Shown here piece by piece: positions 26,401 through 36,851 of a DNA stretch of 64,000 nt. A model generated the notes under the pieces. The model worked only from the letters and a program-made list of their open reading frames with translations. It was not told the origin of the DNA and ran no database searches. The stretch is from Chrysopilus asiliformis (lineage: Eukaryota > Arthropoda > Insecta > Diptera > Rhagionidae), in the NCBI GenBank assembly GCA_964034945.1, contig OZ035964.1, positions 7,637,328-7,701,327 of the forward strand, in the 5' to 3' direction. Within the stretch, counting starts at the first letter, position 1, and the number at the start of each line of letters is the position of its first letter. The translations under genes and the position numbers were made by a program.

Positions 26401-28421
26401 CCGGGGCCTGCAGCAGCACCCACTGGCGATTTTTGGGTGCTCCGTGCCTGTAGCAGCACCCACGGGCGATTTTTGGGTGCTCCGGTGATTGTAGCAGCAC
26501 CCAATGGAAATTTTTAGGTGCTCCGGGGCCTGTAGCAGCACCCACGGGAAATTTTGGGCGCTCCGGGGCCTGTAGCAGCACCCACTGGGAAATTTTGGGT
26601 GCTCCGGGGCCTGTAGCAGCACCCACTGGGAAATTTTGGGTGCTACGGGGCCTGTAGCAGCACCCACTGGCGATTTTTGGGTGCTCCGGGACCTGCAGCA
26701 GCACCCACTGGCGATTTTTGGGTGCTCCGGGGCCTGTAGCAGCACCCACTGGGAAATTTTGGGTGCTCCGGAGCCTGTAGCAGCACCCACTGGAAAATTT
26801 TGGGTGCTCCGGGGCCTGTAGCAGCACCCACTGGCAAATTTTGGGTGCTCCGGGGCCTGTAGCGATTTTTGGGTGCTCCGAGGCCTGTAGCAGCACCCAC
26901 TGGCGATTTTTGGGTGCTCCGGGGCCTGTAGCAGCACCCACTGGGAAATTTTGGGTGCTCCGGGGCCTGTAGCAGCACCCACTGGAAAATTTTGGGTGCT
27001 CCGGAGCCTGTAGCAGCACCCACTGGCAAATTTTGGGTGCTCCGGGGCCTGTAGCGATTTTTGGGTGCTCCGAGGCCTGTAGCAGCACCCACTGGCAAAT
27101 TTTGGGTGCTCCGGGGCCTGTAGCAGCATCCACTGGCGATTTTTGGGTGCTTCGGGGCCTGTAGCAGCACCCGCTGTGAAATTTTGTGTGCTCCGGGGCC
27201 TGTAGTAGCACCCACAGAAAATGTTGGGTGCTCCGGGACCTGCAGCAGCACCCACTGGCAATTTTTGGGTCCTCCGGGGCCTGCAGCAGCACCCACTGGC
27301 GATTTTTGGGTGCTCCGTGCCTGTAGCAGCACCCACGGGCGATTTTTGGGTGCCCCGGTGATTGTAGCAGCACCCACTGGAAATTTTTAGGTGCTCCGGG
27401 GCCTGTAGCAGCACCCTCGGGAAATTTTGGGCGCTCCGGGGCCTGTAGCCTGTAGCAGCACCCACTGGGAAATTTTGGGTGCTCCGGGGCCTGTAGCAGC
27501 ACCCACTGGCGATTTTTGGGTGCTCCGGGGCCTGTAGCAGCACCCACTGTGAAATTTTGGGTGCTCCGGGGCCTGTAGCAGCACCCACTGGCAAATTTTG
27601 GGTGCTCCGGGGCCTGTAGCAGCACCCACTGGCGATTTTTGGGTGCTTCGGGGCCTGTAGCAGCACCCACTGTGAAATTTTGGGTGCTCCGGGGCCTGTA
27701 GCAGCACCCACTGGCGATTTTTGGGTGCTCCGGGGCCTGTAGCAGCACCCACTGGGAAATTTTGGGTGCTCCGGGGCCTGTAGCAGCAACCACGGAAAAT
27801 TTTGGGTGCTCCGGGGCCTGTAGCGATTTTTGGGTGCTCCGAGGCCTGTAGCAGCACCCACTGGCGATTTTTGGGTGCTCCGGGGCCTGTAGCAGCACCC
27901 ACTGGGAAATTTTGGGTGCTCCGGGGCCTGTAGCAGCACCCACTGGAAAATTTTGGGTGCTCCGGAGCCTGTAGCAGCACCCACTGGCAAATTTTGGGTG
28001 CTCCGGGGCCTGTAGCGATTTTTGGGTGCTCCGAGGCCTGTAGCAGCACCCACTGGCAAATTTTGGGTGCTCCGGGGCCTGTAGCAGCACCCACTGGGAA
28101 ATTTTGGCGATTTTTGGGTGCTCCGGGGCCTGTAGCAGCACCCACGGGAAATTTTGGGCGCTCCGGGGCCTGTAGCAGCACCCACTGGGAAATTTTGGGT
28201 GCTCCGGGGCCTGTCGCAGCACCCACTGGGAAATTTTGGGTGCTACGGGGCCTGTAGCAGCACCCACTGGCGATTTTTGGGTGCTCCGGGACCTGCAGAA
28301 GCACCCACTGGCGATTTTTGGGTGCTCCGGGGCCTGTAGCAGCACCCACTGGGAAATTTTGGGTGCTCCGGGGCCTGTAGCAGCACCCACTGGAAAATTT
28401 TGGGTGCTCCGGGGCCTGTAG
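20431..28421. repeat. Higher-order duplications in the right part of the array
   Basis: Matching blocks: 21643-22153 recurs at 22711-23221 (offset 1068), and 22711-23221 recurs at 26311-26821 (offset 3600, as do 23584-23790 and 27184-27390). In addition, 24293-24560 recurs at 28154-28421 (offset 3861) and 20431-20876 at 25273-25718 (offset 4842). The offsets differ, so several overlapping duplications are superimposed. Confidence 0.8.
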
Positions 28422-30909
28422 CAGCACCCACTGGCAAATTTTGGGTGCTCCGGGGCCTGTAGCGATTTTTGGGTGCTCCGGGACCTGCAGCAGCACCCAC
28501 TGGGAAATTTTGGGCGCTCCGAGGCCTGTAGCAGCACCCACTGGCAATTTTTGGGGAAATTTTGGGAGCTCCGGGCCTGTAGCAGCACCCACTGGCAAAT
28601 TTTGGGTGCTCCGGGGCCTGTAGCAGCATCCACTGGCGATTTTTGGGTGCTCCGGGGCCTGTAGCAGCACCCACTGTGAAATTTTGGGTGCTCCGGGGCC
28701 TGTAGCAGCACCCACTGGCAAATTTTGGGTGCTCCGGGGCCTGTAGCAGCACCCACTGGCAAATTTTGGGTGCTCCGGGGCCTGTAGCAGCACCCACTGG
28801 CGATTTTTGGGTGCTCCGGGGCCTGTAGCAGCACCCACTGGGAAATTTTGGGTGCTCCGGGGCCTGTAGCAGCACCCACTGGCGATTTTTGGGTGCTTCG
28901 GGGCCTGTAGCAGCACCCACTGTGAAATTTTGGGTGCTCCGGGGCCTGTAGCAGCACCCACTGGCGATTTTTGGGTGCTCCGGGGCCTGTAGCAGCACCC
29001 ACTGGGAAATTTTGGGTGCTCCGGGGCCTGTAGCAGCAACCACGGAAAATTTTGGGTGCTCCGGGGCCTGTAGCAGCACCCACTGGCGATTTTTGGGTGC
29101 TCCGGGGCCTGTAGCAGCACCCACTGGGAAATTTTGGGTGCTCCGGGGCCTGTAGCAGCAACCACGGAAAATTTTGGGTGCTCCGGGGCCTGTAGCAGCA
29201 CCCACTGGGAAATTTTGGCGATTTTTGGGTGCTCCGGGGCCTGTAGCAGCACCCACTGGGAAATTTTGGGTGCTCCGGGGCCCGTAGCAGCACCCACTGG
29301 GAAATTTTGGGTGCTCCGGGGCCTGTAGCAGCACCCACTGGCGATTTTTGGGTGCTCCGGGGCCTGTAGCAGCACCCACTGGGAAATTTTGGGTGCTCCG
29401 GGGCCTGTAGCAGCACCCACTGGCGATTTTTGGGTGCTTCGGGGCCTGTAGCAGCACCCACTGTGAAATTTTGGGTGCTCCGGGGCCTGTAGCAGCACCC
29501 ACTGGGAAATTTTGGCGATTTTTGGGTGCTCCGGGGCCTGTAGCAGCACCCACTGGGAAATTTTGGGTGCTCCGGGGCCCGTAGCAGCACCCACTGGGAA
29601 ATTTTGGGTGCTCCGGGGCCTGTAGCAGCACCCACTGGCGATTTTTGGGTGCTTCGGGGCCTGTAGCAGCACCCACTGTAAAATTTTGGGTGCTCCGGGG
29701 CCTGTAGCAGCACCCACTGGCGATTTTTGGGTGCTCCGGGGCCTGTAGCAGCACCCACTGGGAAATTTTGGGTGCTCCGGGGCCTGTAGCAGCAACCACG
29801 GAAAATTTTGGGTGCTCCGGGGCCTGTAGCAGCACCTACTGGGAAATTTTGGGTGCTCCGGGGCCTGTAGCAGCACCCACTGGCAAATTTTGGGTGCTCC
29901 GGGGCCCTTAGCAGAACCCACTGGGAAATTTTGGGTGCTCCGGGGCCCGTAGCAGCACCCACGGAAAATTTTGGGTGCTCCGGGACCTGCAGCAGCACCC
30001 ACTGGCAATTTTTGGGTGCTCCGGGACCTGCAGCAGCACCCACTGGCAATTTTTGGGGAAATTTTGGGAGCTCCGGGCCTGTAGCAGCACCCACTGGCAA
30101 ATTTTGGGTGCTCCGGGGCCTATAGCAGCACCCACGGGCGACTTTTTGGGTGCTCCGGGTCCCGTAGCAGCACCCACTGGCAAATTTTGGGTGCTCCGGG
30201 GCCTGTAGCAGCACCCACTGGCGATTTTTGGGTGCTTCGGGGCCTGTAGCAGCACCCACTGTGAAATTTTGGGTGCTCCGGGGCCTGTAGCAGCACCCAC
30301 TGGCGATTTTTGGGTGCTCCGGGGCCTGTAGCAGCACCCACTGGGAAATTTTGGGTGCTCCGGGGCCTGTAGCAGCAACCACGGAAAATTTTGGGTACTC
30401 CGGGTCCTGTAGCAGCACCCACTGGGAAATTTTGGGTGCTCCGGGGCCTGTAGCAGCACCCACTGGGAAATTTTGGGTGCTCCGGGGCCTGTAGCAGCAC
30501 CCACTGGCGATTTTTGGGTGCTCCGGGGCCTGTAGCAGCACCCACTGGGAAATTTTGGGTGCTCCGGGGCCTGTAGCAGCAGCCACTGGCGATTTTTGGG
30601 TGCTTCGGGGCCTGTAGCAGCACCCACTGTGAAATTTTGGGTGCTCCGGGGCCTGTAGCAGCACCCACTGGGAAATTTTGGGTGCTCCGGGGCCTGTAGC
30701 AGCAACCACGGAAAATTTTGGGTGCTCCGGGGCCTGTAGCAGCACCCACTGGGAAATTTTGGCGATTTTTGGGTGCTCCGGGGCCTGTAGCACCACCCAC
30801 TGTGAAATTTTGGGTGCTCCGGGGCCTGTAGCAGCACCCACTGGAAATTTTGGGTGCTCCGGGCCTGTAGCAGCACCCACGGGATATTTTGGGTGCTCCG
30901 GGGCCTGTG

Positions 30910-32690
30910 GCAAATTAATAAAACTAATTAAGAAATTAATAAATTAAATGTCGTTCACACAGCGCAAATTCGTATTTTTTTTTTTTTTTGCCGAATCAAC
31001 TCTCGTTCAATTTTGGTATTTCGTCGAATTTCCATTCGATTTCTGAAAGCATCCAGCCAGGCTTAGTCACGTGGAAATTTAACATTTGTTGCCGATTATT
31101 GAAAATAGAAAATCTTCCACGTCAAAAAGCCTTCCTGCTGCGCCAAAATCGAAAGGGAGTCCCCTTTCTGGCGACACTTCTGGCGACAGAAAAACGCATT
31201 AGATGCGCGCGCTGGTGAGCCGGTATTTTGAATGTTTTTCCTCAAAAAAAAATTAACAGGGTTTTCGAAAGCCATGAAGGATTCCTGACTTTGCAAACAT
31301 ACCGCACATGCGCATTCTAACTTATCTCCATTTACCTTGCCATTCTTCCGAAATTAATCGAAAAAAAAAACGTGTTTAGGCTATAGAAAAGCCTCTTACA
31401 ATAATACAGAATGAACTTTCTAATGTTTTGTTACTATAATTCCGTTAAAAAAATGGGAATTCCCCCCCACCCAACGAAAATTTCAACTTCGTGGTTCCTT
31501 TCATGTCGACTACGCAAGGCCATTATCCGCAATCATTCAAGCGGAAGTGACGCGCTCTCAATACGTATTTGTATACGATATGGAATGGAATTCCGGCACC
31601 ATTGGATCGACGAGGAGAACAACGTCGGCATCGGGACTCGGTGATCATCAGATCAGGGATCAGACGACATTTTCTATAGGGATTCGGAGGTCGGCTTCGA
31701 ACAAGCGACCATGACGAATGCAGCGTCCAGAATCCGAAAGGATCGAATGGATGAACAATACAACAAAACAAATAGGACTAAAGCACGATAGCCTAGGCGG
31801 CAGCAAACACCCTAGGGATAAGCGTTGATGTCATTTACCATTCTATCCTGTAATTGCCGCAAAAATAAAAACCTTAGTAACTCCTGTTGCCGCGGTCGGT
31901 TTTTTTTTTAGCCTTTGGATGAATTTTGAGAATGTCTTGGGTCGCATCGACTTTGGAAAGGGTTGGAAAACAACGGAGTAAGGGTAGGAGGGCCAATCAA
32001 AAATTCGGAATTTTAAAGAAGGTGTGTGTGTGTGTGTATGCAAGCCATTATGGAGAAAAAAACGTGTGGAAAATCTGCCAATAAATTTGTTTACAGCAAA
32101 GGAAACACAACCGTATACGCTGTTGAATTCGATGGAATTGTGTGCCGTATGCAGAGTTAATTGGAAACGATTTCCCGAAAAATTCGTAAATCTATAGAAG
32201 CGGATTTTTTTTTTACATAAAATCGAAACGGAAAAAAAAATTACTTTGGTCTCTGGAACACAGGACGGGGACGGAAATATGGGCATGTGCGCGCGCCAAA
32301 CGATTAGGATTTAATGTAATTTACATAATCTCCATTACGACGAAGATAGTCTATAACTGACCGCGCACATAAAATGATGTACAAAAAAAACCAACAGCGT
32401 AATGAATGGATTTACACAATGGAATCGAATTCGCTAAACGAAATATGCTCGCTTTTAAACAAGACATTACTTTCAAATTAATTTATGTCGGAGTTTTCTA
32501 TTCGATCAGTTAAACAAAGGTTCCGTGGACAAAGAAAATTTTATACGTCTTTTGTCTATTAAATGGATTTCTCGCTTATATTTTTGTGTAATTGGGCTGG
32601 TAAAGAAACAGTTCAATTGCCGAAGATTGCATTTAGAGAAAAATACGCGTTAAAATGAGTCAAAGACAATTTGGTTAAATTGCATTTTTG
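30910..32690. other. AT-rich DNA right of the minisatellite
   Basis: No gene recognised. It contains a T-run near 30976-30989, a GT run near 32022-32038 and short random frames. Confidence 0.55.
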
Positions 32691-32692
32691 TA

Positions 32693-32964
32693 CACTCAGA
32701 AAAATGTCCAGGTCAACTTTTTGTCAGGTTGACTCTGACCTTACAGAGGTGTCTGTAAGCCAGCTAGCGGTCAGAGTTAACCTATCTAAGGTCAACTCGT
32801 GCAGCTCCCAATGGCCTACTTCACCTGCTGGTGGCTTAATTTCAGAATTTCTCCGACCACAGGTCAACTCAGTTTTACTTGCCCACATGCAGGCGAACGC
32901 GCGCCTGCCCGAGGCCAATTACGCCGTATGTAGGTCGTCGAGTTAGCCTCAATTTTTCTGAGTG
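32693..32964. mobile_element. 272-bp MITE, CACTCAG termini, TA flanks
   Basis: CACTCAGAAAAAT at 32693-32705 is mirrored by ATTTTTCTGAGTG at 32952-32964, and TA flanks both ends (32691-32692, 32965-32966). The next bases after the left terminus (GTC) also match the left end of the 3351-bp element at 54563, where the terminus is CACTGAGAGAAAAATGTC. The interior is GC-richer than its surroundings and repeats GGTCAAC/GTTGAC/GTTAACC motifs in both orientations. There is no convincing reading frame. A non-autonomous element, possibly mobilised by a relative of the 54.5-kb element. Confidence 0.75.
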
Positions 32965-32966
32965 TA

Positions 32967-33434
32967 TGCATTTACAAAATATTTTCGTTCGATCATGTTG
33001 TCTCGACCGTTGCAATTTTCTTCTCAGGTTTCTTGGCTTTTAAATAAAATTAATTGAGTCCTTTTTGAGCATTTTATTCAACTGGGGTGAAATTTCGTAC
33101 GGTGACAAGTGATAGTGATTGTCACCCGTCAATTTAGTGCGAAAGTTTTGCAAATTTTAATCAAAATGAAATCACAAAGAGATTATTGTTGCTTTTTATT
33201 AGAAAATTCTGGCCAAAATGTTGTCTTATTCAAGTTCGAAAAATTGACTGGTGACAGCCACCATCAACTACAACCTTACGCGATTCCACCCTAGCCTTAT
33301 TGTTTCGCCCAATGTTTCGTCGGGCTTCTTCAAGAGATCTAAACCAATGTTGTCAGACTGTCAGCTACAAAAATCTCATTACTGGACTTAAAAAAATCCG
33401 CCTTTTCCAAGAAAATCCCACAAGTTCTCAATCG
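32967..33434. other. AT-rich DNA
   Basis: Nothing recognised beyond short random frames. Confidence 0.5.
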
Positions 33435-33621
33435 TGCAGTACTGAAATTATATTCTGTAACTTGTTTCAAGCGTTTATTTCGAATTAGAAGAACAAGAAG
33501 TATTCGCTGTCTCTGTTTTGACCGAAATAAATAACAGAGAGAAGCCAAGATAGCAAATACCACTTTTTCTTCTAATTCGAAACAAACGCTTGAATCAAAT
33601 TACGGAATACCCCTCCTGCAG
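33435..33621. mobile_element. Palindromic MITE, decayed copy
   Basis: The internal arms AAGCGTTTATTTCGAATTAG and TTCTAATTCGAAACAAACGC, then CAAATTACGGAATACC at the right, match the MITE at 45781-45953. The left end is mutated compared with that copy. Confidence 0.7.
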
Positions 33622-34056
33622 TCAAAAATACCATAAAAGACGCGATACAGCTCAAATTACGCCGCCGGTGAATTTGTTTCATAGACAACGGCGAGTTTTT
33701 TTCATTGTAATCGTAGTAAAAACACTAACGGAATGAAAAAATTCTCCTTTTCCATTTTTGGTCGGAAAATTTCTCAAAAAGGGGAAAATATCTTAATGTG
33801 GCATCACTAGTCGAAACTTAAATACATTTTGCTCAATCTTTATTAAAAAATTTTAAATAAAAACTTTACCAAATTTTGTGTTAAGTGCTGTCCATAAAAA
33901 AACGTCAATTCCCGGCCATTCGAATCATCTCTTCACACCTTTGTCGTGTGTTTTATGGTGTTTTTTGAAAAACGCGTTGGATATAGCCGTCACTTCCACC
34001 ACCCCCCACCCCGTTTTTTTTTTTTTTTTGGAAAAGTGTTTACGAGACCTCTTCTA
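33622..34056. other. AT-rich DNA
   Basis: No gene recognised. A C-rich stretch followed by a T-run (34002-34029) precedes a degenerate tandem repeat. Confidence 0.5.
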
Positions 34057-34343
34057 AGCGGGGAAAATGAATTCCGATGTCTTTTTTTAAGCTGCAAAAT
34101 TAATTTCGAATACTTTTTGGCGGAAAATCTAATTCCAAGGTCTTTTTAAGCAACAAAATCAATTCTGACTACTTTTTTTAGCAGGGAAATTAATTCCGTA
34201 GATTTTTCGAGCAGGGAAATTAATAACGAGGACTTTTTAGTAGAGAAAATTAGTTCCAAGGCATTTTTAAGTTAGAAAATCATTTTCGAAGAAGCCTTTT
34301 GAAACTGGAAAATTTATTCTGTGGACTTTTGTGAGCTGAAAAA
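34057..34343. repeat. Degenerate tandem repeat of about 30 bp
   Basis: About nine units of 29-32 bp following GC(A/G)GGGAAAATTAATTCC, a variable part, then CTTTTTA. The copies differ at many positions, so the array is old. Confidence 0.65.
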
Positions 34344-35440
34344 TCTTGAAAGTTGAGAATAAAGAAAAAAAAAATCGAAAATTCATGAAATTTAATGGAT
34401 CTGTTGGGTTTCGTTAAAAATTTACAGTTGCTCTTTTAACACCAACCCCTAAGACGCTAGGAATCAATTTTCCAAAAAAAAAAAAAAAAAAAAAAGTAGT
34501 AATAATAGTAGAGTCCTGATTGCGCATACCTTACAACACACCCCTCGCTTTGACAACAGATTGATACCAAGGAATTGAAAAATCTTAAAGGCTGTCGAAA
34601 TTCCTTTCCACTTCCCTAATCGCGCAATTTTCACTCTCACTATCGGCTTGGATCTGGCTGGCACTGCTGAGGTGGTGCCGGAGACAAAAGGTCGCCAGTG
34701 GTGGTATTTTACCACTGGTTCCGATCAATTTGTGATGTCAGCAGTCCCGTTCTGTGTTCTTTTGTATACCCCGTGGGAAATAACATGTAATTAATGTAAG
34801 TGAGCCACCTCGGAATGCAAGAGTGAGAAAAAAAAATGGAATCGTCGACCCCTCTTTATCGGAAATTTGAGTCGTTGAAAAGTCATTTTGATCCCGTCAT
34901 TTTTGAGCAACAATACAATGCTGCTGATGGCGGCACGGCATCTTAGGGAGGTGCAGTGCTCTTTGGTTTTGTTCATTTCGTCACTCAATTATTATTTCTT
35001 TTCTCTGTCGCCTTTCTTATCGTTTTTCGTTCGAGCTTTTGTTATTATTGTGCTCTCGTTTTTTTTGTGATCGCAGGATTTGACCATTATCGATCGATCC
35101 TTGGCCTGGCAATCTTAATTACTGTCTTATTACTAAATAAAATACTAGCTCACATACCCATCGTTTCTTGCATGAGTATTTTTTTTGCACCAAAAAAAAA
35201 GACTAGAAATAATCAGTATGTCTTCAAGACCTCTCGAATTTTGAATTTAAAAGACCTGATTCGTGATCAGCGGGCCGAAAAGCCCCGATTAGCATTTCTC
35301 AGCATCGTAACAGGCAGGTTTCATGGCAAAAATCAATTTTTTATAATACCGACCCCCTACCCAGGCCCGGCTCAACCTAATATGCAGACCATGCAAGAAA
35401 AGTAAAATTTTAGAAACTTGAATAAATAAAAAAATAAAAA
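34344..35440. other. AT-rich DNA with a 22-base A run
   Basis: Contains a homopolymer of 22 A at 34474-34495 and T-rich stretches. No gene recognised, and no open frame with domain-like content. Confidence 0.5.
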
Positions 35441-35462
35441 AAAAAAATTAAAAAAAAGCTTA

Positions 35463-35660
35463 TATTAAAAAAGAATGCACTAAAAAGAAAAAAATAATTT
35501 TCTGGACGCTGTGTATCACAAATATAAAAGCTTTTTAAAAGCGAGATAAATTTTTATTTTATTGTTTTATGCTTTATCTCGCTTTTTAAAAGCTTTTATA
35601 TTTGTGATACACAGCGTCCAGAAAATTATTTTTTTCTTTTTAGTGCATTCTTTTTTAATA
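35463..35660. repeat. Near-perfect inverted repeat, 88-bp arms
   Basis: Arms 35463-35550 and 35573-35660 are reverse complements with about one mismatch and a 22-base loop. The arm includes TTCTGGACGCTGTGTATCAC. Weaker complementarity continues outward to about 35440 and 35685. It could be a foldback MITE or the source of a hairpin RNA. No TSD was identified. Confidence 0.9.
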
Positions 35661-35734
35661 AAAGCTTTTTTTTTAAAAAAAATTTTTTATTTTGTTCTTT
35701 TTAGTCTTCGAATATATATCCTTACATTTGAGAT

Positions 35735-36115
35735 GTCCTTACAGGCTTTTTAACTTGAGAATCATATTCAGCGACCCCAAAAACCCCCAGAATAGATTTT
35801 TTTCCGGAAAATTTGGAGAAAGGGATACTCACGTTATCCTTACAGGACCTTCCGTTACCCTTACAGACTTTTTAATGACAGATTCGGATTTAGCGACCTC
35901 AAAAACCCCCAGAATAGATTTTTTTCCGGAAAATTTGGAGAAAAGGATAATCACGTTATCCTTACAGGACCTTCCGTTATCCTTACTGACTTTTTAATGA
36001 CAGATTCGGATTCAGCGACCCCAAAAACCCCCAGAATAGATTTTTTTCCGGAAAATTTGGAGAAAAGGATAATCACGTTATCCTTACAGGACCTTCTCTT
36101 ATCCTTACAAGGACG
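35735..36115. repeat. Tandem repeat of about 122 bp, three copies
   Basis: Each unit carries GCGACC(C/T)CAAAAACCCCC, then TTTTTTTCCGGAAAATTTGG, then ACGTTATCCTTACAGGACC. Homologous boundaries lie at 35743, 35866 and 35988. Fragments of the same family appear near 43760-43840 and 60160-60240. Confidence 0.8.
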
Positions 36116-36250
36116 AAGTAGAGAAAATATTGTATTGTCATCGGACTTATATAAGTGTGCAAAATTTCAAAGTCAATCGGACAAGTGGAAGTGGATCAAA
36201 ATTGGGTTGCAAGATTTGATCTGACAGACAGACAAACAGACACGAAGGGA
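36101..36250. repeat. Dispersed repeat, copy 1 (also at 60226-60345)
   Basis: Shares GAAAATATTGTATTGTCA(T/C)CGGACTTA, GTGTGCAAAATTTCAAA and a terminal CAAGATTTGA...CTGACAGACA with 60226-60345. It ends in a short GACA-rich run. Probably the tail of a non-autonomous element whose left part is the 122-bp tandem. Confidence 0.7.
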
Positions 36251-36281
36251 AGCTAAATAAAAGCTTTTAAAAATTGTTAAC

Positions 36282-36851
36282 TTTTTATACCCGTATGGTG
36301 AAACCAAAGGGTATATTAACTTTGCCTTACCGTTTGTAACGCCAAGATCCCGTCATCGCACAAAAAAATGAATTACACCAGTGTGTTTAGAATGATAAAA
36401 AAAATTGAATTTTGCATGTCCGTCCGTCTGTCTGTCCGTCTGTCCGTCTGTCCGTCTGTCCGTCTGTCTGTGGCGCGGATTGCGGGCGCACGGATTGAGC
36501 TAGAGACTTGAAATTTTGCGTAGATCCGTTTTTCGTAAAATGCGAGGCCAAGTTCGTTAATGGGCAAAAACGGACCATTAGGGGGGGTACCCCCCATACG
36601 AACGAAAACGTGTTTTGCGAATACCTCAAAAACGGTGCATCTTATCAAAAAAGTGCAAGAACAAAAGTTGTTTAGAACATGATTCTACATTAAAGTTTCA
36701 TACATCAAAATCCAATTGGAACAAGTTTTAAAAAAATCTTATTGGAAAGTTTGACTTCAAAGTGGAATTTTGGTACAACTGTTCGAATTTTGATACGAAT
36801 ATCACCATACGGGTCTCCAATGATTGCCAGATTGGCAATTATAGCTTTTGT
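36282..36851 (+). mobile_element. HINE / DINE-1-like non-autonomous Helentron, copy 1
   Basis: Starts TTTTTATACCCGTATGGTGA. The subterminal repeat ACCCGTATGGTGA (36289-36301) is mirrored as TCACCATACGGGT at 36802-36814, and a 3' hairpin ATTGCCA-GAT-TGGCAAT follows, then TATAGCTTTTGT. An internal GTCCGTCTGTC microsatellite lies at about 36418-36471. This order (5' subterminal repeat, microsatellite, 3' subterminal repeat, hairpin, no TSD) is the architecture described for HINEs such as Drosophila DINE-1. No coding capacity. Confidence 0.7.

Larger units (their letters stand above)
5654..30909. repeat. 41-bp minisatellite array, about 25 kb
   Basis: About 600 head-to-tail copies of a 41-bp unit in two families. 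Family A carries GAGCACCC-AAAATTT-GCCAGTGGGTGCTGC. Family B carries GAGCAGCC-AAAAACCGCC-AGGGGCTGCTGC. Both share the GGCC-containing linker. Within each unit a 7-bp inverted repeat (AGCACCC/GGGTGCT in A, AGCAGCC/GGCTGCT in B) flanks a 13-base spacer. Units of 28 and 51 bp also occur. The unit carries no stop codon in any register of one strand, so very long open frames exist there, including one on the minus strand from 30913 to 24731. These follow from the sequence period and are not evidence for a gene. No promoter, splice pattern or non-repetitive flank of a protein was seen. The function is unknown; satellite or minisatellite DNA is the simplest reading. Confidence 0.95.
11904..30909 (-). 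repeat. Minisatellite block A, inverted orientation
   Basis: About 19 kb of family-A units on the minus strand, interrupted by four B islands. Subtypes differ in the A/T core: GGCGATTTTTGGG, GGGAAATTTTGGG, GGCAAATTTTGGG and GTGAAATTTTGGG. The array stops at about 30909, where unique AT-rich sequence resumes. Confidence 0.9.

Noticed and set aside
5654..30909. CRISPR-like array of regular repeats
   Set aside because: Units are contiguous with no unique spacers, and the setting is eukaryotic with no cas genes.
5622..30913. Many long open reading frames on both strands, up to 2060 codons, with peptides such as APEHPKIASGCCYRPRST
   Set aside because: They are translations of a 41-bp repeat that lacks stop codons; overlapping frames are equally open, frame changes do not matter, and no unique protein sequence, introns or promoter accompany them.
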